From the NCBI GenBank assembly GCA_017303715.1, contig JAFLBZ010000046.1:1-32830 (forward strand): a stretch of 32,830 bases of DNA, in the 5' to 3' direction. The stretch is from Rhodothermia bacterium. Its GTDB lineage: Bacteria; Bacteroidota; Rhodothermia; Rhodothermales; UBA2364. Positions 1 to 7,538 of the stretch are shown here, piece after piece. Numbering within the stretch: position 1 is the stretch's first letter; the number at the start of each line of letters is the position of its first letter. The notes below the pieces were generated by a model that worked only from the letters and a program-made list of their open reading frames with translations, was not told the origin of the DNA and did no database searches. The position numbers and the translations under genes were made by a program.

Positions 1-304
1 CGCCGTCCTTGAGGGCGAGGATGAACGCAACCCAAAAGCAATAGCTTGCCAGAGACGAGAAGTAAAGCGATTAACGCCTTCGGTTAGGGCGGAGTAGTCG
101 GCGTACAAACCCAAAAGCAATAGCTTGCCAGAGACGAGAAGTAAAGCGATTAACGCCGTCCTTCAGGGCGGAGGCATCAAGCAAGAACTACACATAATGC
201 AATACTAACTCCGTCCTTCAGGGCGGAGTAGTCGGCTCCGAATAGCATTGGGCTTTAGCCCTGAACGATGGCAAAAGGTGTATGCTGTGCGCTGGAAATG
301 GATT

Positions 305-475
305 TCTACGAAGATGCCACCCCTACGGGGCTTTTCTGTTCGTTTGGTGACGGCATTCTACGAAGATGCCACCCCTACGGGGCTTTTCTGTTCGTTTGGT
401 GACGGCATTCTACGAAGATGCCACCCCTACGGGGCTTTTCTGTTCGTTTGGTGACGGCATTCTACGAAGATGTCG
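305..475. repeat. 52-bp tandem repeat array (about three copies)
   Basis: The motif TCTACGAAGATG recurs at 305, 357, 409 and 461, an exact 52-bp period. Each unit carries a small palindrome, CCCCTACGGGG, followed by a T-rich stretch. Because 52 is not a multiple of three, the open frames here repeat the same peptide in rotating frames, which argues against coding. Confidence 0.85.
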
Positions 476-1261
476 CTCGCTGGGGCTGTGCTTGGTCATG
501 GCTAAAGCCGAAGGTGATATCCGTTGCACGCAACCCCACGCTGAAGCATGGGGTTAATATGATGCCGGAGAACAGGTGGCAACGCCGTCCTTGAGGGCGA
601 GGATGAACGCAACCCAAAAGCAATAGCTTGCCAGAGACGAGAAGTAAAGCGATTAACGCCTTCGGTTAGGGCGGAGTAGTCGGCGTACAAACCCAAAAGC
701 AATAGCTTGGAAGAGATGAAAAGCCAAACAAGGCATTAACTCCGTCCTTCAGGGCGGAGTAGTAGGCCCCGAATAGCATTGGGCTTTAGCCCTGAACGAT
801 GGCAAAAGGTGTATGCCGTGCGCTGAAAACGGGTTTCTACGAAGATGTCGCTCGCTGGGGCTGTGCGTTGTCATGGCTAAAGCCGAAGGTTGTTATCCGT
901 TGCACGCAACCCCACGCTGAAGCATGGGGTTAAAATAATGCCGGAGAACAGGTGGCAACGCCGCTCGTCTGAATGGAGATATGAACAACCAAAAGCAATA
1001 GCTTGCCAGAGACGAGAAGTATAGCGATTAACTCCGTCCTTCAGGGCGGAGGCATCAAGCAAGAACTACACATAATGCGATATTAACTCCGTCCTTCAGG
1101 GCGGAGTAGTCGGCGTACAAACCCAAAAGTAATAGCTCGCCAGAGACGAGAAGTAAAGCGATTAACTCCGTCCTTCAGGGCGGAGTAGTCGGCTCCGAAT
1201 AGCATTGGGCTTTAGCCCTGAACGATGGCAAAAGGTGTATGCCGTGCGCTGGAAACGGGTT

Positions 1262-1440
1262 TCGACGAAGATGTCACCCCGCTGGGGCTTTTCTGTTCGT
1301 TTGGGAACGGCATTCTACGAAGATGCCACCCCTACGGGGCTTTTCTGTTCGTTTGGTGACGGCATTCTACGAAGATGTCACCCCTACGGGGCTTTTCTGT
1401 TCGTTTGATGATGGCATTCTACGAAGATGTCGCCCCTACG
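1262..1440. repeat. Second 52-bp tandem repeat array
   Basis: Units begin at 1262, 1314, 1366 and 1418, the same 52-bp period and nearly the same sequence as the array at 305-475. There is some point divergence, for example CCCCGCTGGGG in the first unit in place of CCCCTACGGGG. The middle composite unit (583-958) has only one degenerate copy near 837-870, so copy number varies between otherwise similar units. Confidence 0.85.
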
Positions 1441-1513
1441 GGGCTGTGCTTAGTCATGGCTAAAGCCGAAGGTGTTATCCGTTCCACGCAACCCCACGCT
1501 GAAGCATGGGGTT

Positions 1514-1531
1514 AAGGCCGCCGGCGGCCTT
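1514..1531. repeat. Perfect 18-bp GC-rich palindrome
   Basis: AAGGCCGCCGGCGGCCTT is a perfect 18-bp inverted repeat directly after the last hairpin of the repeat cluster. No T-run follows on either strand, so it does not look like a standard intrinsic terminator. A degenerate relative of the 52-bp unit follows at about 1558-1590, so repeat decay extends toward the stop of the next gene. Confidence 0.6.
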
Positions 1532-1634
1532 CAGCTGTGCGCCGCCAATGATTTTTCGTCGTAGGAAGATACCGACCCGAAGGGGCTGGGTGGTGCGTTT
1601 ACAGCGTTTGGCTGCACATTGATTACCACCGTGA

Positions 1635-2066
1635 TCAACTGCCGCGCTTATTCCTCATGGCATTCAGGCACGTAAGACCTTCGGGTGGATGATCTATAAA
1701 TTGCTGATACTGGCCGCCACCCAAGGCAACCAAAGCCGCATGTCCGGTTTTATTGAAGTGAATCCCCCAACCAAATTGTTTTGCTAAAGGTGAGGTGCGT
1801 AAACAAGCCATAGGTTTATCGAAGAAGACCTCGCGCAATTCCGCTTTTTCTTGCTCAGAGAGTACTTCGGCCAAACCCTTGTGCCGGAGATGTGTCTCAA
1901 ACAAAATGTCTTCTTGGGTATAGGCATATGGCGCTTCTGCCAAGAGTTCGTATTGGATGCTGGCAATTGTGGGTTTTCCATTGTGCAACAAAGGTGCTTG
2001 TGCCACCGAACTTGGACAATCTGGCGCCACCTTGATAAAGGTATGGTAATAGTTTATGTCGTGCAT
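1635..2066 (-). CDS. DUF6157 family protein
   Basis: This 143-residue protein has the features I associate with DUF6157: an N-terminal NYYHTFIKVAPDCP segment, then GKPTIASIQYELL, a YTQEDILF segment and a C-terminal FGWGIHFN region. The family has no established function. I chose the ATG at 2066 because a GGGGA ribosome-binding-like stretch lies just upstream and the family starts near this point. A longer frame from 2087 would overlap the preceding gene. It is a small, probably cytoplasmic protein with no signal peptide. It is the last of three minus-strand genes and its stop faces the repeat cluster. Family assignment is from recognition of the sequence, without a profile search. Confidence 0.8.
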   Translation of the reverse strand: MHDINYYHTFIKVAPDCPSSVAQAPLLHNGKPTIASIQYELLAEAPYAYTQEDILFETHLRHKGLAEVLSEQEKAELREVFFDKPMACLRTSPLAKQFGWGIHFNKTGHAALVALGGGQYQQFIDHPPEGLTCLNAMRNKRGS

Positions 2067-2070
2067 AATG

Positions 2071-2565
2071 TTATTCCCCGCACGCAAAGGGTATTTTTTT
2101 GGTGAGTGTAGAAATGGTTTTACTACCGCTGCTCAAGGAGGCTGTAACACTTATCGGATCACAACCCGTATCATTCAATAAAAACAATAGTTTATATGCT
2201 GAATTGTTGCCAATCACCGAAAAGGTACGTTTTTCGGTTTTGATGACTTTGCCGCCCGCCCGCGCCGTGAATTGTATCGTTTGATCTTTGTTGGATGCCC
2301 CTTTTGCCGAAATGGTGACCACTACAAGGGTTTGATGCGAATAGCCCTCTGCCGAACCTTCGCCGATGATGGTATTCCAAAGCGAGATATCCGGATTGTC
2401 TATGACATTTTCGGAGAGACCACCCACCACATTGGCACCGTTCATCTCTTTGTTTTCGTTATAGAACAACCGCGCTTCGATGGTACTGATTTTGGATTGC
2501 CCCCACGCCATTTGAAGCATAGCGGAAAGGCACACAGCCATGAGGCCAAGACTAATTTTTTTCAT
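2071..2565 (-). CDS. Secreted protein of unknown function
   Basis: I do not recognise this 164-residue protein. It opens with MKKISLGLMAVCLSAMLQ, a typical signal peptide, with probable cleavage after AWGQ near residue 23. The mature part is rich in Thr, Ser and beta-type sequence, which fits a small periplasmic or exported beta-sandwich. Two cysteines (in GCDPIS and near the C-terminus in FACGE) could form a disulfide. It lies 43 bases after the VKOR-family gene and 4 bases before the DUF6157 start, so the three are probably co-transcribed. A link to disulfide formation by the upstream oxidoreductase is possible but is only inference from position. Confidence 0.7.
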   Translation of the reverse strand: MKKISLGLMAVCLSAMLQMAWGQSKISTIEARLFYNENKEMNGANVVGGLSENVIDNPDISLWNTIIGEGSAEGYSHQTLVVVTISAKGASNKDQTIQFTARAGGKVIKTEKRTFSVIGNNSAYKLLFLLNDTGCDPISVTASLSSGSKTISTLTKKIPFACGE

Positions 2566-2608
2566 GATGTTTCAGGTGTATAAAGTGGAGAATAGAAGGT
2601 TTGCCGTA

Positions 2609-3202
2609 TTACGCGCCCAGCATCCACCAACCATACCAGAGTGCCAAGGTGGGAATAAAAGAGAGGCTAAGCTGAACGATGAAAGGTTTGAGCGGGGGCG
2701 AAAATTCGGGAATGGAGGTAAACCGACGAATCCGCAACAACCGATCGAAGGCGAACCACGTCAGAAAATGGTTAATCGGGCAAATAGGGCACAAAACAGG
2801 CATCTTGACCAGTAGGTGGAGGAAGAACAGGGTAAAGGGTACGGCCATTAAAAACCCCAACGCCAATACATTGTATGCCCAACGCCGATAAACCAAATCC
2901 AATCTTGGAAAAAGGGCAAACCAAACTGTTACCCAAACAAAAAACCCAAACCCCAAATACGCATTCGGCAGGCCAAAATACTGCGCCTCGGCAGATTGCA
3001 AAACCGCATCGCAATCTACTTTTTCCGAAATTGAACAAAACCCCGTACCCGGAATGGCTTGACCCGTTTCTAACACCGTAAAACGCCACGTCAGCCAACC
3101 CGTATTGAGCAGGATCAGGAGCATGAGCATCCAGAAGACTCGCTCTGCCCAATAATAGATGGGAGGTTGTAAACGCTGGACTGAGGGCATTGCGGTTTCC
3201 AT
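2609..3202 (-). CDS. Vitamin K epoxide reductase (VKOR) family membrane protein
   Basis: Bacterial VKOR homologues reoxidise periplasmic thiol oxidases by passing electrons to quinone. This 197-residue protein has the family layout: a first membrane helix, a loop with a cysteine pair (Cys56 and Cys64 in FCSISEKVDCDAV), an FGLPNAYLG segment, further helices and the CPIC active-site motif (Cys138, Cys141) followed by PINH. There is no fused thioredoxin domain and no DsbA-like partner in the window. I took the ATG at 3202; a longer reading begins with TTG at 3235 inside tandem repeats, and ATG 3190 is also possible. It is the first gene of a three-gene minus-strand group. Confidence 0.88.
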   Translation of the reverse strand: METAMPSVQRLQPPIYYWAERVFWMLMLLILLNTGWLTWRFTVLETGQAIPGTGFCSISEKVDCDAVLQSAEAQYFGLPNAYLGFGFFVWVTVWFALFPRLDLVYRRWAYNVLALGFLMAVPFTLFFLHLLVKMPVLCPICPINHFLTWFAFDRLLRIRRFTSIPEFSPPLKPFIVQLSLSFIPTLALWYGWWMLGA

Positions 3203-3220
3203 AGAGGAGATATTCCTTTC

Positions 3221-3300
3221 GGTTATGACGACCAATTGACGGTTATGACGACCAATTGACGGTTATGACGACCAATTGACGGTTATGACGACCAATTGAC
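3221..3300. repeat. Four exact 20-bp tandem repeats upstream of the VKOR gene
   Basis: GGTTATGACGACCAATTGAC is repeated four times without a mismatch (3221, 3241, 3261, 3281). The array ends 18 bases upstream of the chosen ATG. An AT-rich TATAAAA-like stretch lies on its far side (minus strand, about 3307-3313), so on that reading the array would lie in the 5' leader. It could bind a regulator as iterons or be a recent slippage product. Confidence 0.9.
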
Positions 3301-3953
3301 TTAACTTTTATATGAAATTGTTTTTTTAGGCCTTACACATCACCGGACTTCTTACTGCCTATATCTATAATTTACCATCCGAAAGGTGACAATCAAAGTA
3401 GGCCTCGTTTTTTCGTCCCCTATAGTTTTAGGAAATGATCCTATATGAGCGGAGTAATTTGACGCTTGGGCAAGCGCAGGGCTGAACTTGCTTGCGACAC
3501 ACTAAATTGGTGTTACAAGCAACAATATACGGCTTCACAGCACCGTTTGACACTATTCTTGGGGTGTTTGATCGCCCGCGACCACACTCTTTCTTGTTCC
3601 CCAATCATCAAAAAAACTGTAAAATCCAATACGATAAAAACAGGTTTAGATGGTGGATTACGAGCCAGATCTCCTTTATTACCAAGCGCAGTGCTTTTTC
3701 AAAAGGGTTTTACGATTTGTAATCCGCCAATGGTTTAATCGCAAAATAATATTCCTTGGGCTTTCAGATAATAAATCAAAGTCATCTTTATTATAAACGA
3801 ACCGTAAAGAAACAATTTCAGATCTTTTTTTTTATGGATTTGTATTGTTAATTTAATAGATAAATGCTTATATTCTACGCACTTATTACGCAAGGCTTAT
3901 CCAATACAAGGCGATGGGCCTGTTTTCAAACCTTTAATTAATTCTTATACAAC
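3301..3953. other. 653-base AT-rich intergenic region with inverted repeats
   Basis: No convincing gene was found; the short open frames around 3466-3738 lack any recognisable motif. Two structures stand out. One is a hairpin at 3488-3522 (TTGCTTG paired with CAAGCAA, with an inner ACAC/GTGT stem). The other is a spaced inverted repeat, TGGTGGATTAC at 3651-3661 and GTAATCCGCCA at 3719-3729, with one mismatch. The region should carry the promoters for both flanking, divergently transcribed genes. It may also hold decayed mobile-element sequence. Confidence 0.5.
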
Positions 3954-4187
3954 ATGTTAAGCACAAAAGGAATTGTAGGCATTGCCTCTCTTGAAGACCT
4001 CAAAAACATGACCGAACACATCGTAAATGAAGTGGTTAGCTCAAATGATGCCGTTTTGGTAGATGATGCTGGTGTCGTTGTGGTCAGCCGCCAAACCTAT
4101 AACAAACTTATTGGCGCTAAAAAAGCGAGCACGGGCACGGGGCGTCGTGGTCGTCCGAAAAAAGTTGTTGAAGTGACCGAAGGTTAA
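3954..4187 (+). CDS. Small AT-hook protein
   Basis: This 77-residue protein ends in a basic tail with GRRGRPKK at residues 63-70, a good match to the AT-hook minor-groove DNA-binding motif with its RGRP core. The N-terminal part has a helix-like stretch (about residues 12-30) followed by DAVLVDDAGVVVVSRQTYN, whose strand-turn-strand-helix pattern loosely resembles Phd/YefM antitoxins; that resemblance is my inference. No toxin gene is adjacent. It could be a nucleoid-associated or regulatory protein. The ATG at 3954 follows an AT-rich leader, and the gene ends at a strong bidirectional terminator shared with the AAA ATPase gene. Confidence 0.75.
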   Translation: MLSTKGIVGIASLEDLKNMTEHIVNEVVSSNDAVLVDDAGVVVVSRQTYNKLIGAKKASTGTGRRGRPKKVVEVTEG

Positions 4188-4202
4188 TTCGGCTGAATGT
4201 CA

Positions 4203-4250
4203 AATGAAAAGAGCGGGTTTGTGGCCAAATCCGCTCTTTTCATTTTCAAG
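4203..4250. terminator. Bidirectional intrinsic terminator
   Basis: AATGAAAAGAGCGG (4203-4216) pairs perfectly with CCGCTCTTTTCATT (4231-4244), a 14-bp stem around a 14-base loop. The stem gives A/T-rich flanks on both strands, so it can terminate the AT-hook gene from the left and the AAA ATPase gene from the right. Confidence 0.88.
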
Positions 4251-4258
4251 GAGTGGGT

Positions 4259-6040
4259 TTAAATCCCCATCAATCGCTTAATTTGCTCGATCCGTTGCAG
4301 GATTTCTTCGCGCTTCATTGCGCGGTATTTTTCGGGCAATAATTGCTTGCTGGTACACTCCATCACAGCAGCTAAATTCTGCAATTCCACTTCCATAGGA
4401 TAGGTTGGCGGAATAAAATCATCAATGGTTTCTTGAAGGATTTCCTTGGTAATTTTGGCATTTTCGACTTTTTCGGCCCGAGAAACAGCCCTGAATTTAG
4501 CACGGGTAAAAATGGCCTCCATATCCGCACCAGAGAATGTTGCCTCGCCATTGAGGAACGTTTCTGGAACCTCTTCCATAGAGAGTTCCGTTTTGGTCTT
4601 TTTCATGGTCACGGTGAGCAGCTCTTCCCGATCTTCGCGCGTAGAAGGATAGAATAGCGCAAGGTGCTCCTCTGCACGCCCTTGCCGCTTTAAGTCAATG
4701 GGCATTAAGTCTGGTCTTGCCGTCAGGAGGAACCAAAGAATTTTGCCTCGGTTTTTGGAATTGCTCATAAAGCTGGCAATTTGCCCAAAAACGCGATTGG
4801 AGACGCCAGAGTCGCCTTGGTTGTTGCGGTCACCAAGCATGGCATCGGCCTCATCAATCATAACCGCAACGGGTGTCATTGCTTGGAGCAGGGTTAAAAT
4901 CCGTTCCAAGTTGGCTTCGGTTTGCCCTTGCCACTGCGACCTGAAGTTCTTGAGTTTCACCATCGGTACGCCAATTTCTCCGGCAAAACATGTAATAATA
5001 AAGGTTTTCCCCGTCCCTACAGGCCCATTCACCAAATACCCCATCGGCATAACGTCTGGACGGCCACTTTTTAAGGCAACCGCCGCCTCACGAAGATGTT
5101 TTTTGACCTCGCGATGGCCGGCCACCATGTCCAAATTATAATCTGTTTCCACAAATTCGAGCATCCCAAAGGCTTCGGCCTCGATAAGTTCTTTTTTCCG
5201 GCTAATCAGAAAATCGAAGGTGAGTGGATGCTGGTTTTCGAGGACATCGGCCAATATTGTACGGAGTTGGATGTAATTAAGACCAGCCGTATTTTGTGCC
5301 AATGTTTCGGGAGAAACTTCCGATAGTTTTTTAAAATCCGCTGTTCTTTTTCCGATATACCATTTAATAAAGGTGAGCCGCTGGGCTTCATTGGGAATAG
5401 AGATTTTAATTTCTGCGGTATAAGGGCTTTGCACCAACTGTTGGTTAAGCGCCGTAAGGCTTTCGGCAACCAAACAAAGCGTAAAATCACGGTTTAGAAA
5501 AAGCGGATCATGTGCCCATCTTTGTAAAAAAACCAAGGCATTTCGGTCTTCCGTAGAGAGGTTCCCTGCCTCCGACATCGGAATAAGCGTCTCTGCATAA
5601 TCCATAATAACCGCCACCCTTTTTCCATCGGCCAAACGCAAACGAAAATAATTTTCCAACACGGCAAAAACACGAACGGGGTCTTTAGGCACTTTCTGGG
5701 CATAATCCGTTCCGAATATGGTATCATATCCAGATAATGCACGATTGAAATCTTTTTGAGACTCCGCATTTCCGAATTGAATACCCGCAGAACGGTCATA
5801 AAACAGGATAATATCCCGTCCCGCAAAAAGGTCTTGAATTAAAAATTCGCGTAGTGAAATATAGGTTGGTGCATCATTATCATCCAGCGATGGAACCAAA
5901 TTCCGCACATTACCATATAGTATAAATTGGTTTAGGGTTTTGGTGAAATATTTCCGGGCCAATTCCTTTGCCCATTCAGGGTAATAGGCGATGTATTGTT
6001 CCACAGCCGCATAACCGGTTGGATTCGCTTTTTTTGCCAT
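4259..6040 (-). CDS. AAA-family ATPase with degenerate first domain
   Basis: The 593-residue protein has one clear AAA module: Walker A GPVGTGKT at 339-346, Walker B VAVMIDEADAM at 391-401, a sensor-1-like LLTARPDLMP near 439 and an RQGRAEEHL segment near 452 that resembles the RxGR finger region of classical AAA proteins. A helical lid-like region follows (about 500-545). The N-terminal half (about 60-280) looks like a second AAA-type fold without a P-loop: RVAVIMDYAET at 141-151 resembles Walker B and CLVAESLTAL near 189-198 resembles sensor 1. No protease, membrane or metal-site motif is present, so it is not FtsH. The role is unknown. It is transcribed alone and converges on the AT-hook gene. 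Confidence 0.85.
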   Translation of the reverse strand: MAKKANPTGYAAVEQYIAYYPEWAKELARKYFTKTLNQFILYGNVRNLVPSLDDNDAPTYISLREFLIQDLFAGRDIILFYDRSAGIQFGNAESQKDFNRALSGYDTIFGTDYAQKVPKDPVRVFAVLENYFRLRLADGKRVAVIMDYAETLIPMSEAGNLSTEDRNALVFLQRWAHDPLFLNRDFTLCLVAESLTALNQQLVQSPYTAEIKISIPNEAQRLTFIKWYIGKRTADFKKLSEVSPETLAQNTAGLNYIQLRTILADVLENQHPLTFDFLISRKKELIEAEAFGMLEFVETDYNLDMVAGHREVKKHLREAAVALKSGRPDVMPMGYLVNGPVGTGKTFIITCFAGEIGVPMVKLKNFRSQWQGQTEANLERILTLLQAMTPVAVMIDEADAMLGDRNNQGDSGVSNRVFGQIASFMSNSKNRGKILWFLLTARPDLMPIDLKRQGRAEEHLALFYPSTREDREELLTVTMKKTKTELSMEEVPETFLNGEATFSGADMEAIFTRAKFRAVSRAEKVENAKITKEILQETIDDFIPPTYPMEVELQNLAAVMECTSKQLLPEKYRAMKREEILQRIEQIKRLMGI

Positions 6041-6242
6041 GATTCCTTAAACGTTAATGGTTTGATCAGTCAATAAAACAGGATGTTTGGACGGGATGAT
6101 CGGCAGACGGTTTCATTTTTCCCGATTTTTCAGGGCCTGTTGTATCCAATACTTGCAAACTACTACACGAACAAGCTATTATCAAATCTGATTGCCGCAA
6201 AATGCGCAACGCCATACCACAAAGTTGTAAACCCATTAAAGA

Positions 6243-6713
6243 ATGTCTTCCTCCGATAAAATTGCCCAGCTCCGTGCGTTACCACAAGAATTAGAGCGCA
6301 TCTTGACGAACCTCTCGGACGAACAGTTGGACACCCCATACCGAGAAGACGGCTGGACGGTTCGGCAGGTGGTACATCATCTTGCAGATTCGCACATGAA
6401 TGCCTACATCCGCTGTAAACTTGCCTTGACGGAGGATAGTCCAACGATCAAACCCTATCTTCAGGATGCTTGGGCCGAACTCCCAGATGGCAAAACCGCG
6501 CCTTTGAAGCACTCGCTTGCCCTACTCTGTGCCCTTCACGAGCGTTGGGCGGACGTGTTCACGACCATTAAAGAAGCGGACTGGCAACGCACGATTCATC
6601 ATCCAGAAAATGGTCTGATGACTCTGTGGATGATGTTGGATGCTTACGTGGCACATGGCGAGACACACGTCGGCCAAATTCGGGGCTTACGCCAACGAAT
6701 GAATTGGATATAA
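6243..6713 (+). CDS. DinB/YfiT-like putative metal-dependent hydrolase or transferase
   Basis: This 156-residue protein matches the YfiT/BstA branch of the DinB superfamily, four-helix-bundle proteins with a three-histidine metal site; some members transfer bacillithiol or other thiols. Visible markers are GWTVRQVVHHLADSH (residues 37-51), where His46 is a probable ligand, and the C-terminal AHGETHVGQI with His138 and His142. Length is normal for the family. The ATG at 6243 is close to a complete family N-terminus. It lies 21 bases upstream of the RNase T2 gene and may be co-transcribed with it. The physiological substrate cannot be read from the sequence. Confidence 0.85.
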   Translation: MSSSDKIAQLRALPQELERILTNLSDEQLDTPYREDGWTVRQVVHHLADSHMNAYIRCKLALTEDSPTIKPYLQDAWAELPDGKTAPLKHSLALLCALHERWADVFTTIKEADWQRTIHHPENGLMTLWMMLDAYVAHGETHVGQIRGLRQRMNWI

Positions 6714-6734
6714 ACCGCTTAAAATTTATCTATC

Positions 6735-7403
6735 ATGCAAAAAAATAACCTCGTAAACTGCTTGTTTGTGCTTTGGCTCTTTTTTTATGGGACGCCACCG
6801 CAAGCAACTGCCCAGCAAAACAAGTCCGGACAATTCGATTATTACCTTCTTGCCCTTTCTTGGTCGCCTTCTTATTGTGCAGAAAAGGGCCAGAACGATG
6901 TACAACAATGTGGTATGGGTAGGCAATTAGGCTTTGTATTGCATGGCCTTTGGCCACAAAACAAAAAAGGATGGCCTCAAAACTGTGGTAAAGAAATGCT
7001 AAAAGACCGCACGTTAGCGCTTTTCCCGGACTTGTTTCCGAGTACGAAATTGGCGCAGCACGAATGGAAAAAACACGGTACGTGTTCCGGCCTTTCACAG
7101 CAAGGCTATTTAAACCTTTCCAAAAAGCTTAAGGAGAGCGTTCGTATTCCGGCGACCTACCAACGGCCTACCCAGCCCTTCCGCTCATCGCTTGATGCCC
7201 TCAAACAGGCTTTTGTACGCGAGAATCCTGCAATACGCGCAGACGGACTCGCCCCAATTTGTTCGGGAAGCGGGCGTTTTTTTCAAGAATTGCGGGTATG
7301 TTTTAACAAAAACGGATTTCCCACCGCTTGTTCGGAGGAGGTGTTACGTACCTCAAAAAGGTCTTGTGGCCAACCGGATTTCTTAGTACGTAGTGTTCGT
7401 TAA
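6735..7403 (+). CDS. Ribonuclease T2 family secreted endoribonuclease
   Basis: RNase T2 enzymes cleave single-stranded RNA through 2',3'-cyclic intermediates, usually in the periplasm or outside the cell. Both conserved active-site segments are present: CAS I FVLHGLWPQ with His70, and CAS II HEWKKHGTCSG with Glu110, Lys113 and His114. A signal peptide covers about residues 1-27, ending near ATAQQ. Several cysteines (Cys48, Cys59, Cys84, Cys117 and C-terminal ones) could form the usual disulfides. The 222-residue length is normal for bacterial members. It follows the DinB-like gene closely, and an IS1 remnant begins about 80 bases after its stop. A role in nutrient scavenging is likely but inferred. 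Confidence 0.93.
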   Translation: MQKNNLVNCLFVLWLFFYGTPPQATAQQNKSGQFDYYLLALSWSPSYCAEKGQNDVQQCGMGRQLGFVLHGLWPQNKKGWPQNCGKEMLKDRTLALFPDLFPSTKLAQHEWKKHGTCSGLSQQGYLNLSKKLKESVRIPATYQRPTQPFRSSLDALKQAFVRENPAIRADGLAPICSGSGRFFQELRVCFNKNGFPTACSEEVLRTSKRSCGQPDFLVRSVR

Positions 7404-7538
7404 GGCTTGCGAGGTAGTTTTGGGTTAGCTGCTGGTTACAAAATTCAGGTTATAAATTGCAAATTGTTGTTATTAAATGATTTGGTAGTGTAATTTTAGT
7501 GGGTGTTTTGCTTAATTTTGTTCAAAAAAAGACTGGTC

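Larger units (their letters stand above)
1..1513. repeat. Cluster of composite dispersed repeats with hairpin modules
   Basis: This stretch has no convincing gene and consists of about three copies of a composite unit (1-582, 583-958, 959-1513). The first bases of the window recur from 583 onward. Each copy starts with hairpins of the form CTCCGTCCTTCAGGGCGGAG (8-bp stem, TTCA loop) at 209-228, 740-759, 1032-1051, 1087-1106 and 1166-1185, mixed with a roughly 45-base spacer that contains AAAAGCAATAGCTTGCCAGA. Then come GGGCTTTAGCCC (250-261, 781-792, 1207-1218), a variable number of 52-bp repeats, GGCTAAAGCC (500-509, 875-884, 1458-1467) and a final 24-base hairpin with AACCCCA/TGGGGTT arms (532-555, 908-931, 1490-1513). 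Short tetraloop hairpins of this kind resemble REP sequences and the ends of IS200/IS605 elements, but no Y1 transposase or TnpB gene is present. The left edge lies outside the window. Confidence 0.85.

Noticed and set aside
248-1463. Small proteins encoded in the repeat cluster
   Set aside because: The frames come from 52-bp repeats that cycle through all three frames and give the same peptide repeatedly; no start site or family resemblance supports translation.
1-1513. CRISPR array
   Set aside because: The 52-bp repeats are contiguous with no unique spacers, the modules are of mixed type and length, and no cas gene is in the window.
2272-2815. Plus-strand open frames opposite the secreted protein and VKOR genes
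   Set aside because: They lie antisense to two genes with clear signal peptide or membrane and motif features, and resemble nothing.
3466-3738. A 90-residue frame in the intergenic region
   Set aside because: No recognisable motif, unusual composition and overlapping alternative frames; more likely non-coding or decayed sequence.
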